A DNA stretch of 23,450 nucleotides from M3007 sp041741155 (GTDB lineage: Bacteria > Bacteroidota > Bacteroidia > Chitinophagales > Saprospiraceae). The notes below the pieces were generated by a model. It was given only the letters and a program-made list of their open reading frames with translations, was not told where the DNA came from and ran no database searches. Each line of letters begins with the position of its first letter. Position 1 is the stretch's first letter. Positions 9,350-17,191 of the stretch are shown here, in pieces. The position numbers were made by a program, and so were the translations under genes. The stretch is taken from the NCBI GenBank assembly GCA_041741155.1, contig JBGSKO010000070.1:1-23450 (forward strand), given 5' to 3'.

Positions 9350-9442
9350 ATGCGTCACATTATTCTTGTCCTTTTTGCTCTATTTGTCCTACACTGCAAA
9401 CAAACAACGACCGTGCAACAAGAGTTGTTCAACACGCTCTAA
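9350..9442 (+). CDS. Possible 30-aa lipoprotein-like peptide
   Basis: A 30-codon ORF opens with ATG at 9350 and ends with TAA at 9440-9442, two bases before the convergent rlmF stop codon. It starts with basic residues and a hydrophobic stretch ending in IILVLFALFVLHC (C16), then KQTTT, which resembles a Bacteroidota lipoprotein signal. However, H at -1 of the cysteine is unusual for a lipobox. I see no ribosome binding site and no exact promoter box; TAGAATTTG just upstream has one base too many in the spacer. It could be a real small lipoprotein, the remnant of a longer gene, or chance. Confidence 0.25.
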   Translation: MRHIILVLFALFVLHCKQTTTVQQELFNTL

Positions 9443-9443
9443 A

Positions 9444-10409
9444 TCACCCCCACCGCGCTTCACGCCATTCCTGTTGCTGTTCCTTGGAAAGAAAACTCCA
9501 GGCAACAGCGCGACTTATTTTGTTGCCTTGTCCCATGGGAATCGTAACAACTTCCATTGCGCCCGCTTTTTCAAGGGCTTTGTAAATACTTTTGAGGTGA
9601 GCCTGATTGGAGACTATGGATGAAAACCAAAAACAGGATGTGGCGAATTGGCGGCTTTGGCGGACCATGTCCAGAACAAATTTTTCTTCGCCGCCACGGC
9701 ACCACAGTTCCTTGTTTTGCCCGCCAAAATTCAGGGTTGGTGTCAGCACTTTTTCCTGATTCAGGTTGCGCAACTTGCGCAGTGTGCCGGTTTGTGCAGC
9801 CTGCAACGACGTGTGAAACGGCGGATTGCAAATCGTCAGGTCGAAGATTTCGCCCTCCTGGATGATCCCGACAAAAATATCATCGGGGTTCGATTGCTGG
9901 CGGCATTCCACCGCATCTTTCAACTGCGGATTGGCCTCCATGATTTTGTTGGCCGAGGCAATAGCCTCCGGATCAATATCAGACCCGACAAACGACCAGC
10001 CATAAACTTTGTGCCCAATAATCGGATAGACGCAATTGGCGCCAACGCCGATATCGAGGCATCGAACCTTCGGTCCGGTTGGAACTTTGTCCTGATTGCC
10101 GGCAGCCAGCAAATCTGCTACGTGGTGGATGTAGTCTGCCCGACCCGGAATAGGCGGGCACAGATAACCGGGCGGAATATCCCAGGTTTGGATGTCGTAG
10201 TAGTGTTTCAGCAGGGCGGCATTCAGCACTTTCACCGCATCCGGATCTGCAAAATCAATGGATTCGTCATTGAATCTGTTGGGCCGGACATACTGCGCCA
10301 ATGCCGGATAACTCGCCGCAAGCACCTGAAGGTCGTACCGACTGCGGTGCAGGTTCCGCGGATGCAGCTCGGATTTTACTTTGGGGCGCTTTTTCTTTAT
10401 ATGGGACAT
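9444..10409 (-). CDS. rlmF: 23S rRNA (adenine-1618-N6)-methyltransferase RlmF
   Basis: This 321-residue cytoplasmic enzyme uses S-adenosylmethionine to methylate the N6 of an adenine in 23S rRNA (A1618 in E. coli numbering). The N-terminus (SELHPRNLHRSRYD) is characteristic of the family. The SAM-binding motif I is CLDIGVGANCVYPI (117-130), the acidic end of strand 2 is SDIDPEA, and the catalytic NPPF motif of N6-adenine methyltransferases is at 195-198. The length fits the family (E. coli about 308 aa). The ATG at 10409 follows a basic-start MSHIKKKRPK. It lies 108 bp downstream of the TPR-metallopeptidase gene on the same strand and has its own promoter-like box at 10481-10488, so it is probably a separate housekeeping unit. 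Confidence 0.95.
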   Translation of the reverse strand: MSHIKKKRPKVKSELHPRNLHRSRYDLQVLAASYPALAQYVRPNRFNDESIDFADPDAVKVLNAALLKHYYDIQTWDIPPGYLCPPIPGRADYIHHVADLLAAGNQDKVPTGPKVRCLDIGVGANCVYPIIGHKVYGWSFVGSDIDPEAIASANKIMEANPQLKDAVECRQQSNPDDIFVGIIQEGEIFDLTICNPPFHTSLQAAQTGTLRKLRNLNQEKVLTPTLNFGGQNKELWCRGGEEKFVLDMVRQSRQFATSCFWFSSIVSNQAHLKSIYKALEKAGAMEVVTIPMGQGNKISRAVAWSFLSKEQQQEWREARWG

Positions 10410-10480
10410 GTGTTTTTACTAAAATGACAAACGTGCAAATGGCGAAAGGGCAAAGGTCAGACGGCTCGGGGCTTTCGCTC

Positions 10481-10488
10481 GCAAAGGT
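10481..10488 (-). promoter_or_regulatory. Bacteroidota -7 box upstream of rlmF
   Basis: The minus strand reads TACCTTTG, an exact TAnnTTTG match, 71 nt before the rlmF ATG and inside the 108-bp gap after the upstream cassette. No clear -33 TTG is present. It suggests that rlmF is transcribed independently of the cassette. Confidence 0.45.
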
Positions 10489-10517
10489 AGCCTTTTACGC
10501 GCAGGGCATGCCCTACC

Positions 10518-12113
10518 CTACTTCTTCACCGCTTTCTCCCGGCACTCCAGAGCCTCCGGGTTCTCCGGCGACTCGGCCAGCACCTTGTCTATCCACACCA
10601 ACCCTTCTTTGACCTGCCCATACTCAACCAGAAGACAGCCGATTTTCACGGAAGAATTGATGATCAGCACGGTATTTTCAAACACCTTGGTGAAATCTTC
10701 CGTTGCCGCATCCTTTTGTCCCAGCACTTGGCGGGACACGCCGCGGTGCAGGTAAGCATCTGCGGATTCTGGATATTTCTCCAGTGTTTTGTCAAAATCG
10801 GCAACAGCCTTTTGGTGCTTGCCCAACGTCTGATAGCACTTCCCTCGATCAAAATAACTATCGAACGCTGTGGGGTCTAATGTTTGCAGGCGGTCGTAAT
10901 CGCCCACTGCTTCTGCAAGCCGGCCGGAAAACTGTTTGGCGCCTGCCCGCAAATCGAGGGCATCGAGGTATTCGGGATTGGCTTTCAATGCTTTGTCCAG
11001 ACTTGCAATAGCCATTTCATATTCGCCGTAACGATACTGGATATTGCCGTGCCAGTAGTGCGCCTCCGCAAAGTCGGGTTTGACTTGTACGGCTTTTTCC
11101 AGGTCTTTGAGGGCGGCTTCCTGGTCGTCCATTTTCATGTTCACCCATGCACGGCCGAGATAGGCTTCGGCAAATTTGGCATCCAGGCGAATGGCGCGGT
11201 TGTAATCCTCGAGCGCCTCATCATCGCGGTTGAGGTGGCGGTAGGCATAGCCGCGTTCGGCATAAACGACGGCGTTTTTGGGGCGCAGCGAGATGTAGGT
11301 GTCGAAGTCATCCACGGCATCGTTGTAATTCACCCGCATTTCATCCACGTTTTCGATGTCCACCTTGCGTTTACCGCGTTCGAGATAGGCGTCCGCGTAA
11401 TCTTCTTTGCGTTCGATGGCCTGGTCAAGCAATTCGATGGCCTTATACGGGTCCTTCTCGGCAAGCGCCTGGTTGTACAGTTTTTTTTCGTCGGAATCCG
11501 ACGATGCCGAGCCGGTGGAGTTGTCTGCGGCGGAAGCAAGGTCCTGCGCCTGGGTCCAGCCTACTGCCAGGGCTTCGAGACGGGCGCGTTTGGGCGGGTG
11601 GGTTTGGGAGCTGGTGCTGAGCGAGAATGTGTTGATGCCCGCCTGTGCTTCTTCGAGGGTAGCGCCGAGCCGGAAAAGGATGCCGCCTGCGAATTTGTCG
11701 GCTTCGAGTTCGTACTGCTTGCGCATTTTGGGGTTAGTTTCTTCCAGATCGTGGTTGCTCAGGTGGTGCCCGATTTCGTGTGCCAGCACGCAGTAGGCCG
11801 CCCATTTGGTGTTGGCTTCTTTTTTGAAATTTTCTAAAAACGAGGTGCTGTACAGGATAAACCGCTGCTTGCCTATCGTAGTGGCCAGGGCGTTGTTACA
11901 GTCCGCCGACTTGACGACAAAATTTTGCGGCAGCACATTCAGCTGCATAATGTACTCCACAATTTGTTTAGCCTCCGAAGATGCCTCGTACACATAGAGT
12001 TCCGACAGCGTATCGGCAGCCGCAAAATTGCAGCTGTGGTTGATCGTAAGCGCTTCCTGCGCGTGCAGGTGCAGCGAAAAGGCGCTCAGCAAGAGGAAGG
12101 TTATTTTTTTCAT
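10518..12113 (-). CDS. Exported M48-like HEIGH metallopeptidase with C-terminal TPR repeats
   Basis: The 531-residue product has a signal peptide (about 1-19, ending LHLHAQ) and so probably acts in the periplasm or beyond. The peptidase part carries HEIGH at 112-116 (zinc ligands and catalytic Glu) and ELEAD at 135-139, the ExxxD pattern that supplies the third ligand in M48-type proteases. THPPKRARLEAL (about 171-182) matches the conserved HPP...R element of that family. From about 211 to the end are roughly nine TPR units (for example AEAYLGRAWVNMKMDDQEAA), which should bind partner proteins. The first 150 residues resemble those of the protein encoded at 12874-14118: both have an LYS..FLE stretch before HEIGHH. 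The ATG lies 4 bp after the stop of the EAD11-like gene, so they are almost certainly co-transcribed. The substrate is unknown. Confidence 0.88.
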   Translation of the reverse strand: MKKITFLLLSAFSLHLHAQEALTINHSCNFAAADTLSELYVYEASSEAKQIVEYIMQLNVLPQNFVVKSADCNNALATTIGKQRFILYSTSFLENFKKEANTKWAAYCVLAHEIGHHLSNHDLEETNPKMRKQYELEADKFAGGILFRLGATLEEAQAGINTFSLSTSSQTHPPKRARLEALAVGWTQAQDLASAADNSTGSASSDSDEKKLYNQALAEKDPYKAIELLDQAIERKEDYADAYLERGKRKVDIENVDEMRVNYNDAVDDFDTYISLRPKNAVVYAERGYAYRHLNRDDEALEDYNRAIRLDAKFAEAYLGRAWVNMKMDDQEAALKDLEKAVQVKPDFAEAHYWHGNIQYRYGEYEMAIASLDKALKANPEYLDALDLRAGAKQFSGRLAEAVGDYDRLQTLDPTAFDSYFDRGKCYQTLGKHQKAVADFDKTLEKYPESADAYLHRGVSRQVLGQKDAATEDFTKVFENTVLIINSSVKIGCLLVEYGQVKEGLVWIDKVLAESPENPEALECREKAVKK

Positions 12114-12117
12114 CCGT

Positions 12118-12837
12118 TCAGATTTTCTCCATAAACCCGATTGCCGCCATGGTCATCCGGTTCAGATCCCGCTGCAAAGCATCGGGGGGCAACAGGTTCA
12201 GGTCGCGTTGTTTGGTCCATTCAGCGTGTTGGCTTTGCAGCATGATGATGGCATTTTTGTCGGCTTTTTCGTGGCTGCGCAGGTATTCGAGCGCTGCGCC
12301 CAGGCCACCGTCCGAGATCAGCAGTTCGAGGGCTTGAACCTGTGAAACATTTCCCGTGCGCTGGGCAAATTCCGTTTTTTTGGCAACATATTGCTGCAAA
12401 ATGGCTGCGTTCGGGCGAAAGACCGGCGCTTTGCGAAAATACATCTGGGTAAAAGCAAGCAGCAAACCAAGTTGAAAGGGCAGCAACCAGGTGTACGATT
12501 TGGCTAAATACTCCTCGATACTCCAGTTTACCGTTGCCACGGGTAACGCCAAAAATGTCAGCATCAGCAACAAGAGATACGCCAACGTGGAGCCATACAC
12601 GGTCCAGAACGTGACCCGCATAAGCACCTTCGAGGGGTTTTTATTGAGTAAAACGGCACTCAACAAGAGCGCCAGCCCCGGCAGTATCTGGACAAAAAAC
12701 CAGCTCCATGCTTTGGTTTCTATGGACTCAAATTTGCCCGCCAGGGTTTGTACAAAGACGAGCAAAACGAGGAGGGTTGTACATCCCAGCCAGAGCCACA
12801 ATAGTTTTTTTCGGGTGTCGGCGAGTAGAATGAGCAT
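12118..12837 (-). CDS. Four-TM membrane protein with C-terminal EAD11-like domain
   Basis: In this 239-residue protein, hydrophobic segments at about 12-32, 46-64, 75-98 and 115-134 give four TM helices. Positive charges (TRKK, the KNPSK loop, YFRKAPVFR) put both termini in the cytoplasm. The tail, about 167-237, reads ALELLISDGGLGAALEYL and, after a short gap, IIMLQSQHAEWTKQRDLNLL then RDLNRMTMAAI. This fits my memory of the effector-associated domain 11 pattern (helix with ..GxxxxAL..L, then L..R/H...L.....G.......R..NR...AL). EADs are adaptor domains that link sensors and effectors in bacterial conflict systems. The protein has no enzyme domain, so it may recruit EAD11-bearing partners to the inner membrane. 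No NTPase or caspase partner is in the window. It overlaps nothing and sits 36 bp from the upstream gene and 4 bp from the downstream one. Confidence 0.85.
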   Translation of the reverse strand: MLILLADTRKKLLWLWLGCTTLLVLLVFVQTLAGKFESIETKAWSWFFVQILPGLALLLSAVLLNKNPSKVLMRVTFWTVYGSTLAYLLLLMLTFLALPVATVNWSIEEYLAKSYTWLLPFQLGLLLAFTQMYFRKAPVFRPNAAILQQYVAKKTEFAQRTGNVSQVQALELLISDGGLGAALEYLRSHEKADKNAIIMLQSQHAEWTKQRDLNLLPPDALQRDLNRMTMAAIGFMEKI

Positions 12838-12873
12838 ATTTATCGGTGCGTGATTAGGAATGTACGATGGTAT

Positions 12874-14118
12874 TTAAAACCCGAGTTTGGCTGCAATACC
12901 GGCTTTCTGCAAGTGTGTTTTGGCACTAAATCGGGGCGACGGGCATCTTTGCACAGGCTTTCGGTTGCTCTCCGGCACTTCAAATTCGTACACCAGCGCG
13001 GTTACATCATAAGCTGCCTCGAATGGCATTCCGGCAATGAGGTTGGGTAGTTTATTGAACCCCTCGCTGAGCCACGCCGATGCTTCAAGCATGGATACCG
13101 GTGGTTCTGTGCCACCAAAAGGTTGATCGGTGACAACGAACACAAACAGCCTGAAGTAGCCTTTTTGTGGCATTACAATGGATGTCAGGTAGTCAAACAA
13201 GCCCGAATACGGTTCCCTTGCAGGGTAGTCGAGCCAACGGGTGTTCCCCTTTCGTACCGAGCCATCCTTGACATTGTACTGTTCCAGTTGGGTCACCAGC
13301 GCAAAGCCGTTTGGCACGGAAAAAAAACTCTGCTGCGCGTAGCCTTTGGCATCGAGCGCTATGCTTAGTTTACTCGCCACATCGCCAAGCACCTTGCGGT
13401 TTTTAAAAACTGCTTTAGGAAGTACGGAGCGGGTGTTGCACGCCGGCGGAGGCCAGGGAAAACTCGGCAACGCTGATGGGGCCGAAGTGAAATTTACGAA
13501 CTGCTCTGTGGCGGCAGACATTCGTTCCGCAATTGGAACGCTATATAAAAGCGACTTTTTTTCCGACCACGGGTCGTCATTATCGATTACCGGTCTGCTG
13601 TATGGAACGCTATAAGACAGCGGCATTTTTTCCAGGAACGCCACGACATCCATCCGATGAAATCCTTTTCTGGACAACACCCAGCCCATGAACCGGTCAG
13701 CGTCTAGCTCTTCAGTTTTGCGAAATACCGGCTCAAACGTGTGCTGTTGAATATGATGCCCGATTTCATGCGCCAATATTCCGTAAACCTCGAGTTCGCT
13801 GTGCTTTTCCAAAAAATCCTGGCTGTATAGCAGGTAGCGCTTACCGTCATCCAGGACTGCGGTTACATTTTCGACATTGGCCTGTATCCATTCAAAGTTG
13901 GGCGGCTCTTCATGGTTAAGTTCGATAATTTCTCGTATCAGGGAATCTACCTTGCCGTTTTGGGGAAATCGGAATAATTGCCCGCCTGTCATGCTGTCGG
14001 TATAGATGCAGTGCCGGGTGGTATTAATTCCCAACGTCGTTTGCGCCGGCAGTGCCGGGCAGGCAACTGCAAGCAGCAACATGGTAAAAAAACAGCGGAA
14101 GGGTAATCTGCTTTTCAT
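12874..14118 (-). CDS. Exported HEIGH metallopeptidase with unassigned C-terminal domain
   Basis: The frame extends upstream to an ATG at 14139 and a TTG at 14145. I prefer the ATG at 14118 (414 aa) because it directly starts a signal peptide (MKSRLPFRCFFTMLLLAVAC, cleavage near ALPAQ) and because a promoter box lies at 14143-14150, too close to the earlier starts. AC within the leader could alternatively be a lipobox. HEIGH is at 117-121 and ELDAD at 137-141, giving an M48-like zinc site. The N-terminal half resembles the protein encoded at 10518-12113, but this one has no TPRs. Instead, residues about 235-400 form a domain I cannot assign, with GFALVTQLEQYN, RWLDYPAREPYSG and GYFRLFVFVVTDQPF as its most distinctive stretches. 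It is the second gene of the four-gene cassette, 72 bp after the patatin. Confidence 0.85.
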   Translation of the reverse strand: MKSRLPFRCFFTMLLLAVACPALPAQTTLGINTTRHCIYTDSMTGGQLFRFPQNGKVDSLIREIIELNHEEPPNFEWIQANVENVTAVLDDGKRYLLYSQDFLEKHSELEVYGILAHEIGHHIQQHTFEPVFRKTEELDADRFMGWVLSRKGFHRMDVVAFLEKMPLSYSVPYSRPVIDNDDPWSEKKSLLYSVPIAERMSAATEQFVNFTSAPSALPSFPWPPPACNTRSVLPKAVFKNRKVLGDVASKLSIALDAKGYAQQSFFSVPNGFALVTQLEQYNVKDGSVRKGNTRWLDYPAREPYSGLFDYLTSIVMPQKGYFRLFVFVVTDQPFGGTEPPVSMLEASAWLSEGFNKLPNLIAGMPFEAAYDVTALVYEFEVPESNRKPVQRCPSPRFSAKTHLQKAGIAAKLGF

Positions 14119-14142
14119 GGCCTTGTTTTGGTAAAACATGGA

Positions 14143-14150
14143 CAAAGATA
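14143..14150 (-). promoter_or_regulatory. -7 box internal to the cassette, before the second gene
   Basis: The minus strand reads TATCTTTG, an exact TAnnTTTG match, 24 nt before the ATG at 14118 and 4 bases outside the stop region of the in-frame extension start at 14139. A TTG occurs 25 nt further upstream, slightly beyond the usual 17-23 spacing. It may let the last three cassette genes be made without the patatin, and it argues for the 14118 start. Confidence 0.45.
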
Positions 14151-14190
14151 GATTTCTTCACCGAAAGGCCGGGAGCAAGACCAATCAACG

Positions 14191-17034
14191 CTACCGCAGC
14201 ATATCCCAGATTCGCTGCACCACCTTTTTAAATTTATCCTCCCGGTCAAGCCGTGTCAGTTTGCCATATTGGAGGTACATCGGGTTCAGTACAAGTACAT
14301 AAAACCAGCTAACGCCCGACAGTAGAAATGCCCCGACAACCAGTCCGAGCGATTTCAGCAAGGTGTTTTGCCAGCTCATGGCTTTGGCTACAAACGATCC
14401 GATGTACAGGGTAGCCAGGTAGCCCAGAACGAACCAGCCGATTGCTAATGGCGTAATCCCGAATATCGTCGCATCTGCAGGAGTGTCTTTGAAATAGAAA
14501 TAAAGTCCGACGCCAATACCTCCCAGCAGCACAGCACCGATAAATATCCCGAAAAATGCATTCAGCCAACTGGTTTTAAACGACTTGAGCGCCAGCGATG
14601 CACCCAGATTCAGGCGGCGCAGGAGGTTTTCGCTCGGCGCCAGGTGCCGCATCCGGGGTTCGATGTCGCGAAATTTCCAGGTTTGCTGCGGCGCATCCTG
14701 GTCGGTCGCGACCAAAAACTCGAATTTCGGGTCTTTAAAATCGAGCGTCGTCTGGGCATAACCGCTGTACATCAGCGCATACGCTTCGGCGTCGTTGAAA
14801 GCGTCGAGGTCGGTACGGACAGCAGCCAGCGCCGTTTGCACATCGTGCAGCACCAGGTAACTCGTGAGGTCTTTGTCTTTGGTTTTACCTTCGGCAAAGG
14901 CGGTCGTGCGGGCCGGTTCTTCGCAGGTTTTCCAGTTAACGGGATCTTTATGCAGTTCCTTTTTCAGGTGCACGAAGGAAAAAGCCGTCAGTTGCGCTGC
15001 CTTTTCCCGCGCTTTCAGGTCGAGCAATTGGCTTTCCCGGACGCGTTCCTGCAGCACAAGATCGGAGCGGAAAAACACACCCGCCGTATTGCCGCTTGCG
15101 GTGGCTTCGTCGCTCAACTGGCCGCTGGCATCGCTCACAATCATGACTTTGCACTCCTGTTCGAGCAGGCTGGTGACGCCCTGGTTGTCGTGTACCCCGC
15201 CATCAACCAGTTGCAGGTCAATACCCGGGTAGAGTCCCCGCAGCATCAGCGGCTCGAACAAAACCGGCACACAGGAGGAGGCCCCGACGGCGTGGCCGAG
15301 CCGGATGCGGTCTTTGTACGGCTCGGGTGCATCCTCGTAGTACATCCGGCGGAGGCGCTGCTTGGCATCCACATCCTGCTGGATATTTCCGGGCGGCTCG
15401 CCCATCCACGAGGCGGTGAATTGCCAGTTGTGCCCGGTATTGAGGCTGGTCGCGTTCAGGACGAGCATCGGCACTTTGTTCCGACGGTTCCAGTTTTCTG
15501 TTTTGGGATTGAATTTGCTGCCGGGCGGCAGGTCTGCCGGCGTAATTTTTAGCGTGTGCATCCAGATCGGCGTTTCCTCCGGATGGGTATTCTGGATAAT
15601 CTTCCGGTACAAGTACGTTTCGTACAACTCGCCCAAACGGTGCGTACGGGTGTATTCTTTGTCAAAAAACAGCCGCAGGTTCTTCCATGGATTGGTAAAT
15701 ATGCGCATCCGCAGGTTTTTTTGAATGCCCCGGAGGAACGTCGCTTCCATCTCACGCACAATGGCGATGTAGTGCATCTGGTTCATTTTATCGCCGTGCT
15801 GCTCCATTTCCCGCTTTACCAACATATAATAATACGCCCCGGCGATGGAGCCACCGGACACACAGGACAGCACTTCTACGTGCCGCAGCACATTCAGTTC
15901 TGCCAACCGGGCCAGGACGCCTACGTGAAACAAGGCGGCCCGAAATCCGCCGCCGGACAGCGCCAAACCGACTTTTCCGTTAAAAGCAATGGAAAGCGTA
16001 TCGGCATCGGGAGGCGTCGAACCGGGGTACAATATGGTCAAACAGTCCCTCGCGGCAGCGAGAATGGCATCCTTCCGATATTTGGGCAAGTTCTTGTCTT
16101 GCAGTATTTCTTTGGATGCTTCCGACTGACCATCCGATGCCTTTTGGGCCTCTTCGAGAAACGAACCGAGTTGAATGTGGATTTCCGCCTGACGCTGTAA
16201 TTGCTCGGCAGTCGTGTGCGCCTGCCAGCCGGCCAACTGCATGCTGCGGTATTTTTTGAAAAAGAACTTGGCGCCTTCAAACTCCCCGATTCCAAAATAA
16301 GCTTCAGCCAGGGTGGTTAACACCCATTTATCCAGGCCATCGCCCAGGGTCAGTTCAGGTTTTTCCGGGAACCGGATATATTTTTCGCCCAACTGCTTTT
16401 CGATGATGTAGCGGCGCGTTTCAGCGGCGGACAAGATTCTGGACAGGGAGGATTTCGATACGTCGGCATTTTTCAACTGTTTTACTTCCTTGAACCGGGA
16501 GAAGGCGATCAGTTCGGCTACGAACGCATAGTTGATAGCTGTGTAGCCATTATCATCCGTGCCCTCCAATTGTGCGGAGTCAATTTCACTTTTCTTTTGA
16601 TGGCGGTATTTCCACGATTCGAACCCTTTTCGGTAGTAGTGCTCTGAAAAAATCAGGTTCCGAAATTGATTGTCGTGCTGCCATTTCCGCTTGTAAATAG
16701 AGCCGGCCATGCCGAGTAAATCGGCGTTTTGGGTGGACTCAAGCCCGTGTGGTGTCGCTTGACTCAGATAGACCAACGCTGTATCAAATTTGGAGGCCGA
16801 CGGCAGGTCCGGGTCTTTGTACAGGCAAAACGCGAGATGTCGGTGCCATTCCATCCGTTTTTCGGCGCTCCCGTTGCCTTTCAGCATCAGCGCGTACAGC
16901 TCTCCGGCGTAGTGGTATTTACTTTCCCTACGAAGGCGGTCGGCGAGTTTTTCGATCTTGAGCGGATCCGTAACTTTTGAGCGAATATCGAGGCGGGCCT
17001 GGGCCAAGGCATCTTCCAAGGAGATGTTTTCCAT
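14191..17034 (-). CDS. Membrane-anchored patatin-like phospholipase with TPR-like N-terminus
   Basis: The ATG at 17034 gives 947 aa; an in-frame TTG three codons earlier is less likely. Residues 1-330 are alpha-helical and TPR-like (DKWVLTTLAEAYFGIGEFEG at 235-254), recalling the DUF4071/TRAFs-binding TPR region found in bacterial signalling proteins. The patatin domain starts near 353: oxyanion motif SGGGFRA (360-366), nucleophile S393 in SCVSGGSIAGA (the first Gly of GxSxG is replaced by Cys) and catalytic D611 in LVDGGVHDNQG. Three TM helices follow (about 825-847, 858-881, 893-916), then a basic tail. There is no signal peptide, so the lipase should act on the cytoplasmic face of the inner membrane. 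It is the first gene of the cassette. The 157-bp gap to the pseudouridine synthase gene shows no exact TAnnTTTG box and no terminator. Confidence 0.9.
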   Translation of the reverse strand: MENISLEDALAQARLDIRSKVTDPLKIEKLADRLRRESKYHYAGELYALMLKGNGSAEKRMEWHRHLAFCLYKDPDLPSASKFDTALVYLSQATPHGLESTQNADLLGMAGSIYKRKWQHDNQFRNLIFSEHYYRKGFESWKYRHQKKSEIDSAQLEGTDDNGYTAINYAFVAELIAFSRFKEVKQLKNADVSKSSLSRILSAAETRRYIIEKQLGEKYIRFPEKPELTLGDGLDKWVLTTLAEAYFGIGEFEGAKFFFKKYRSMQLAGWQAHTTAEQLQRQAEIHIQLGSFLEEAQKASDGQSEASKEILQDKNLPKYRKDAILAAARDCLTILYPGSTPPDADTLSIAFNGKVGLALSGGGFRAALFHVGVLARLAELNVLRHVEVLSCVSGGSIAGAYYYMLVKREMEQHGDKMNQMHYIAIVREMEATFLRGIQKNLRMRIFTNPWKNLRLFFDKEYTRTHRLGELYETYLYRKIIQNTHPEETPIWMHTLKITPADLPPGSKFNPKTENWNRRNKVPMLVLNATSLNTGHNWQFTASWMGEPPGNIQQDVDAKQRLRRMYYEDAPEPYKDRIRLGHAVGASSCVPVLFEPLMLRGLYPGIDLQLVDGGVHDNQGVTSLLEQECKVMIVSDASGQLSDEATASGNTAGVFFRSDLVLQERVRESQLLDLKAREKAAQLTAFSFVHLKKELHKDPVNWKTCEEPARTTAFAEGKTKDKDLTSYLVLHDVQTALAAVRTDLDAFNDAEAYALMYSGYAQTTLDFKDPKFEFLVATDQDAPQQTWKFRDIEPRMRHLAPSENLLRRLNLGASLALKSFKTSWLNAFFGIFIGAVLLGGIGVGLYFYFKDTPADATIFGITPLAIGWFVLGYLATLYIGSFVAKAMSWQNTLLKSLGLVVGAFLLSGVSWFYVLVLNPMYLQYGKLTRLDREDKFKKVVQRIWDMLR

Positions 17035-17191
17035 TTGATACAAATGTTTCGAAAGAATAACAAAGTTGGTTCAGTTCACAGAACGCAGGTTTGCTTCCTG
17101 TAGCAAACGCAAAATCCTGTGCTGCGACAAAAGTCGAGCAACAATTCCAAACCACAACGTATTCAGGCTAAAAAATCACAGGAAACCGGGG

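Noticed and set aside
6216..9623. Plus-strand open frame of 1135 codons opposite ccmF, ccmE and the end of rlmF
   Set aside because: It is the antisense of three recognisable genes. Its product is rich in His, Arg and Gln, shows no domain and spans unrelated genes, so it is a codon-usage shadow.
9648..10427. Plus-strand 259-codon frame opposite rlmF
   Set aside because: The minus strand encodes a full RlmF with NPPF and SAM motifs; the plus-strand product has no recognisable features.
10503..10514. Palindrome AGGGCATGCCCT after the TPR metallopeptidase gene as a terminator
   Set aside because: There is no loop and no following T-run on the minus strand; it is too short to call an operator.
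10884..11837. Plus-strand 317-codon frame opposite the TPR metallopeptidase gene
   Set aside because: The Phe/Val-rich product mirrors the TPR coding strand. The minus strand has the signal peptide, HEIGH motif and TPRs.
14644..15552. Plus-strand 302-codon frame opposite the patatin gene
   Set aside because: Antisense shadow of the patatin domain, including its catalytic DGG region; no domain of its own.
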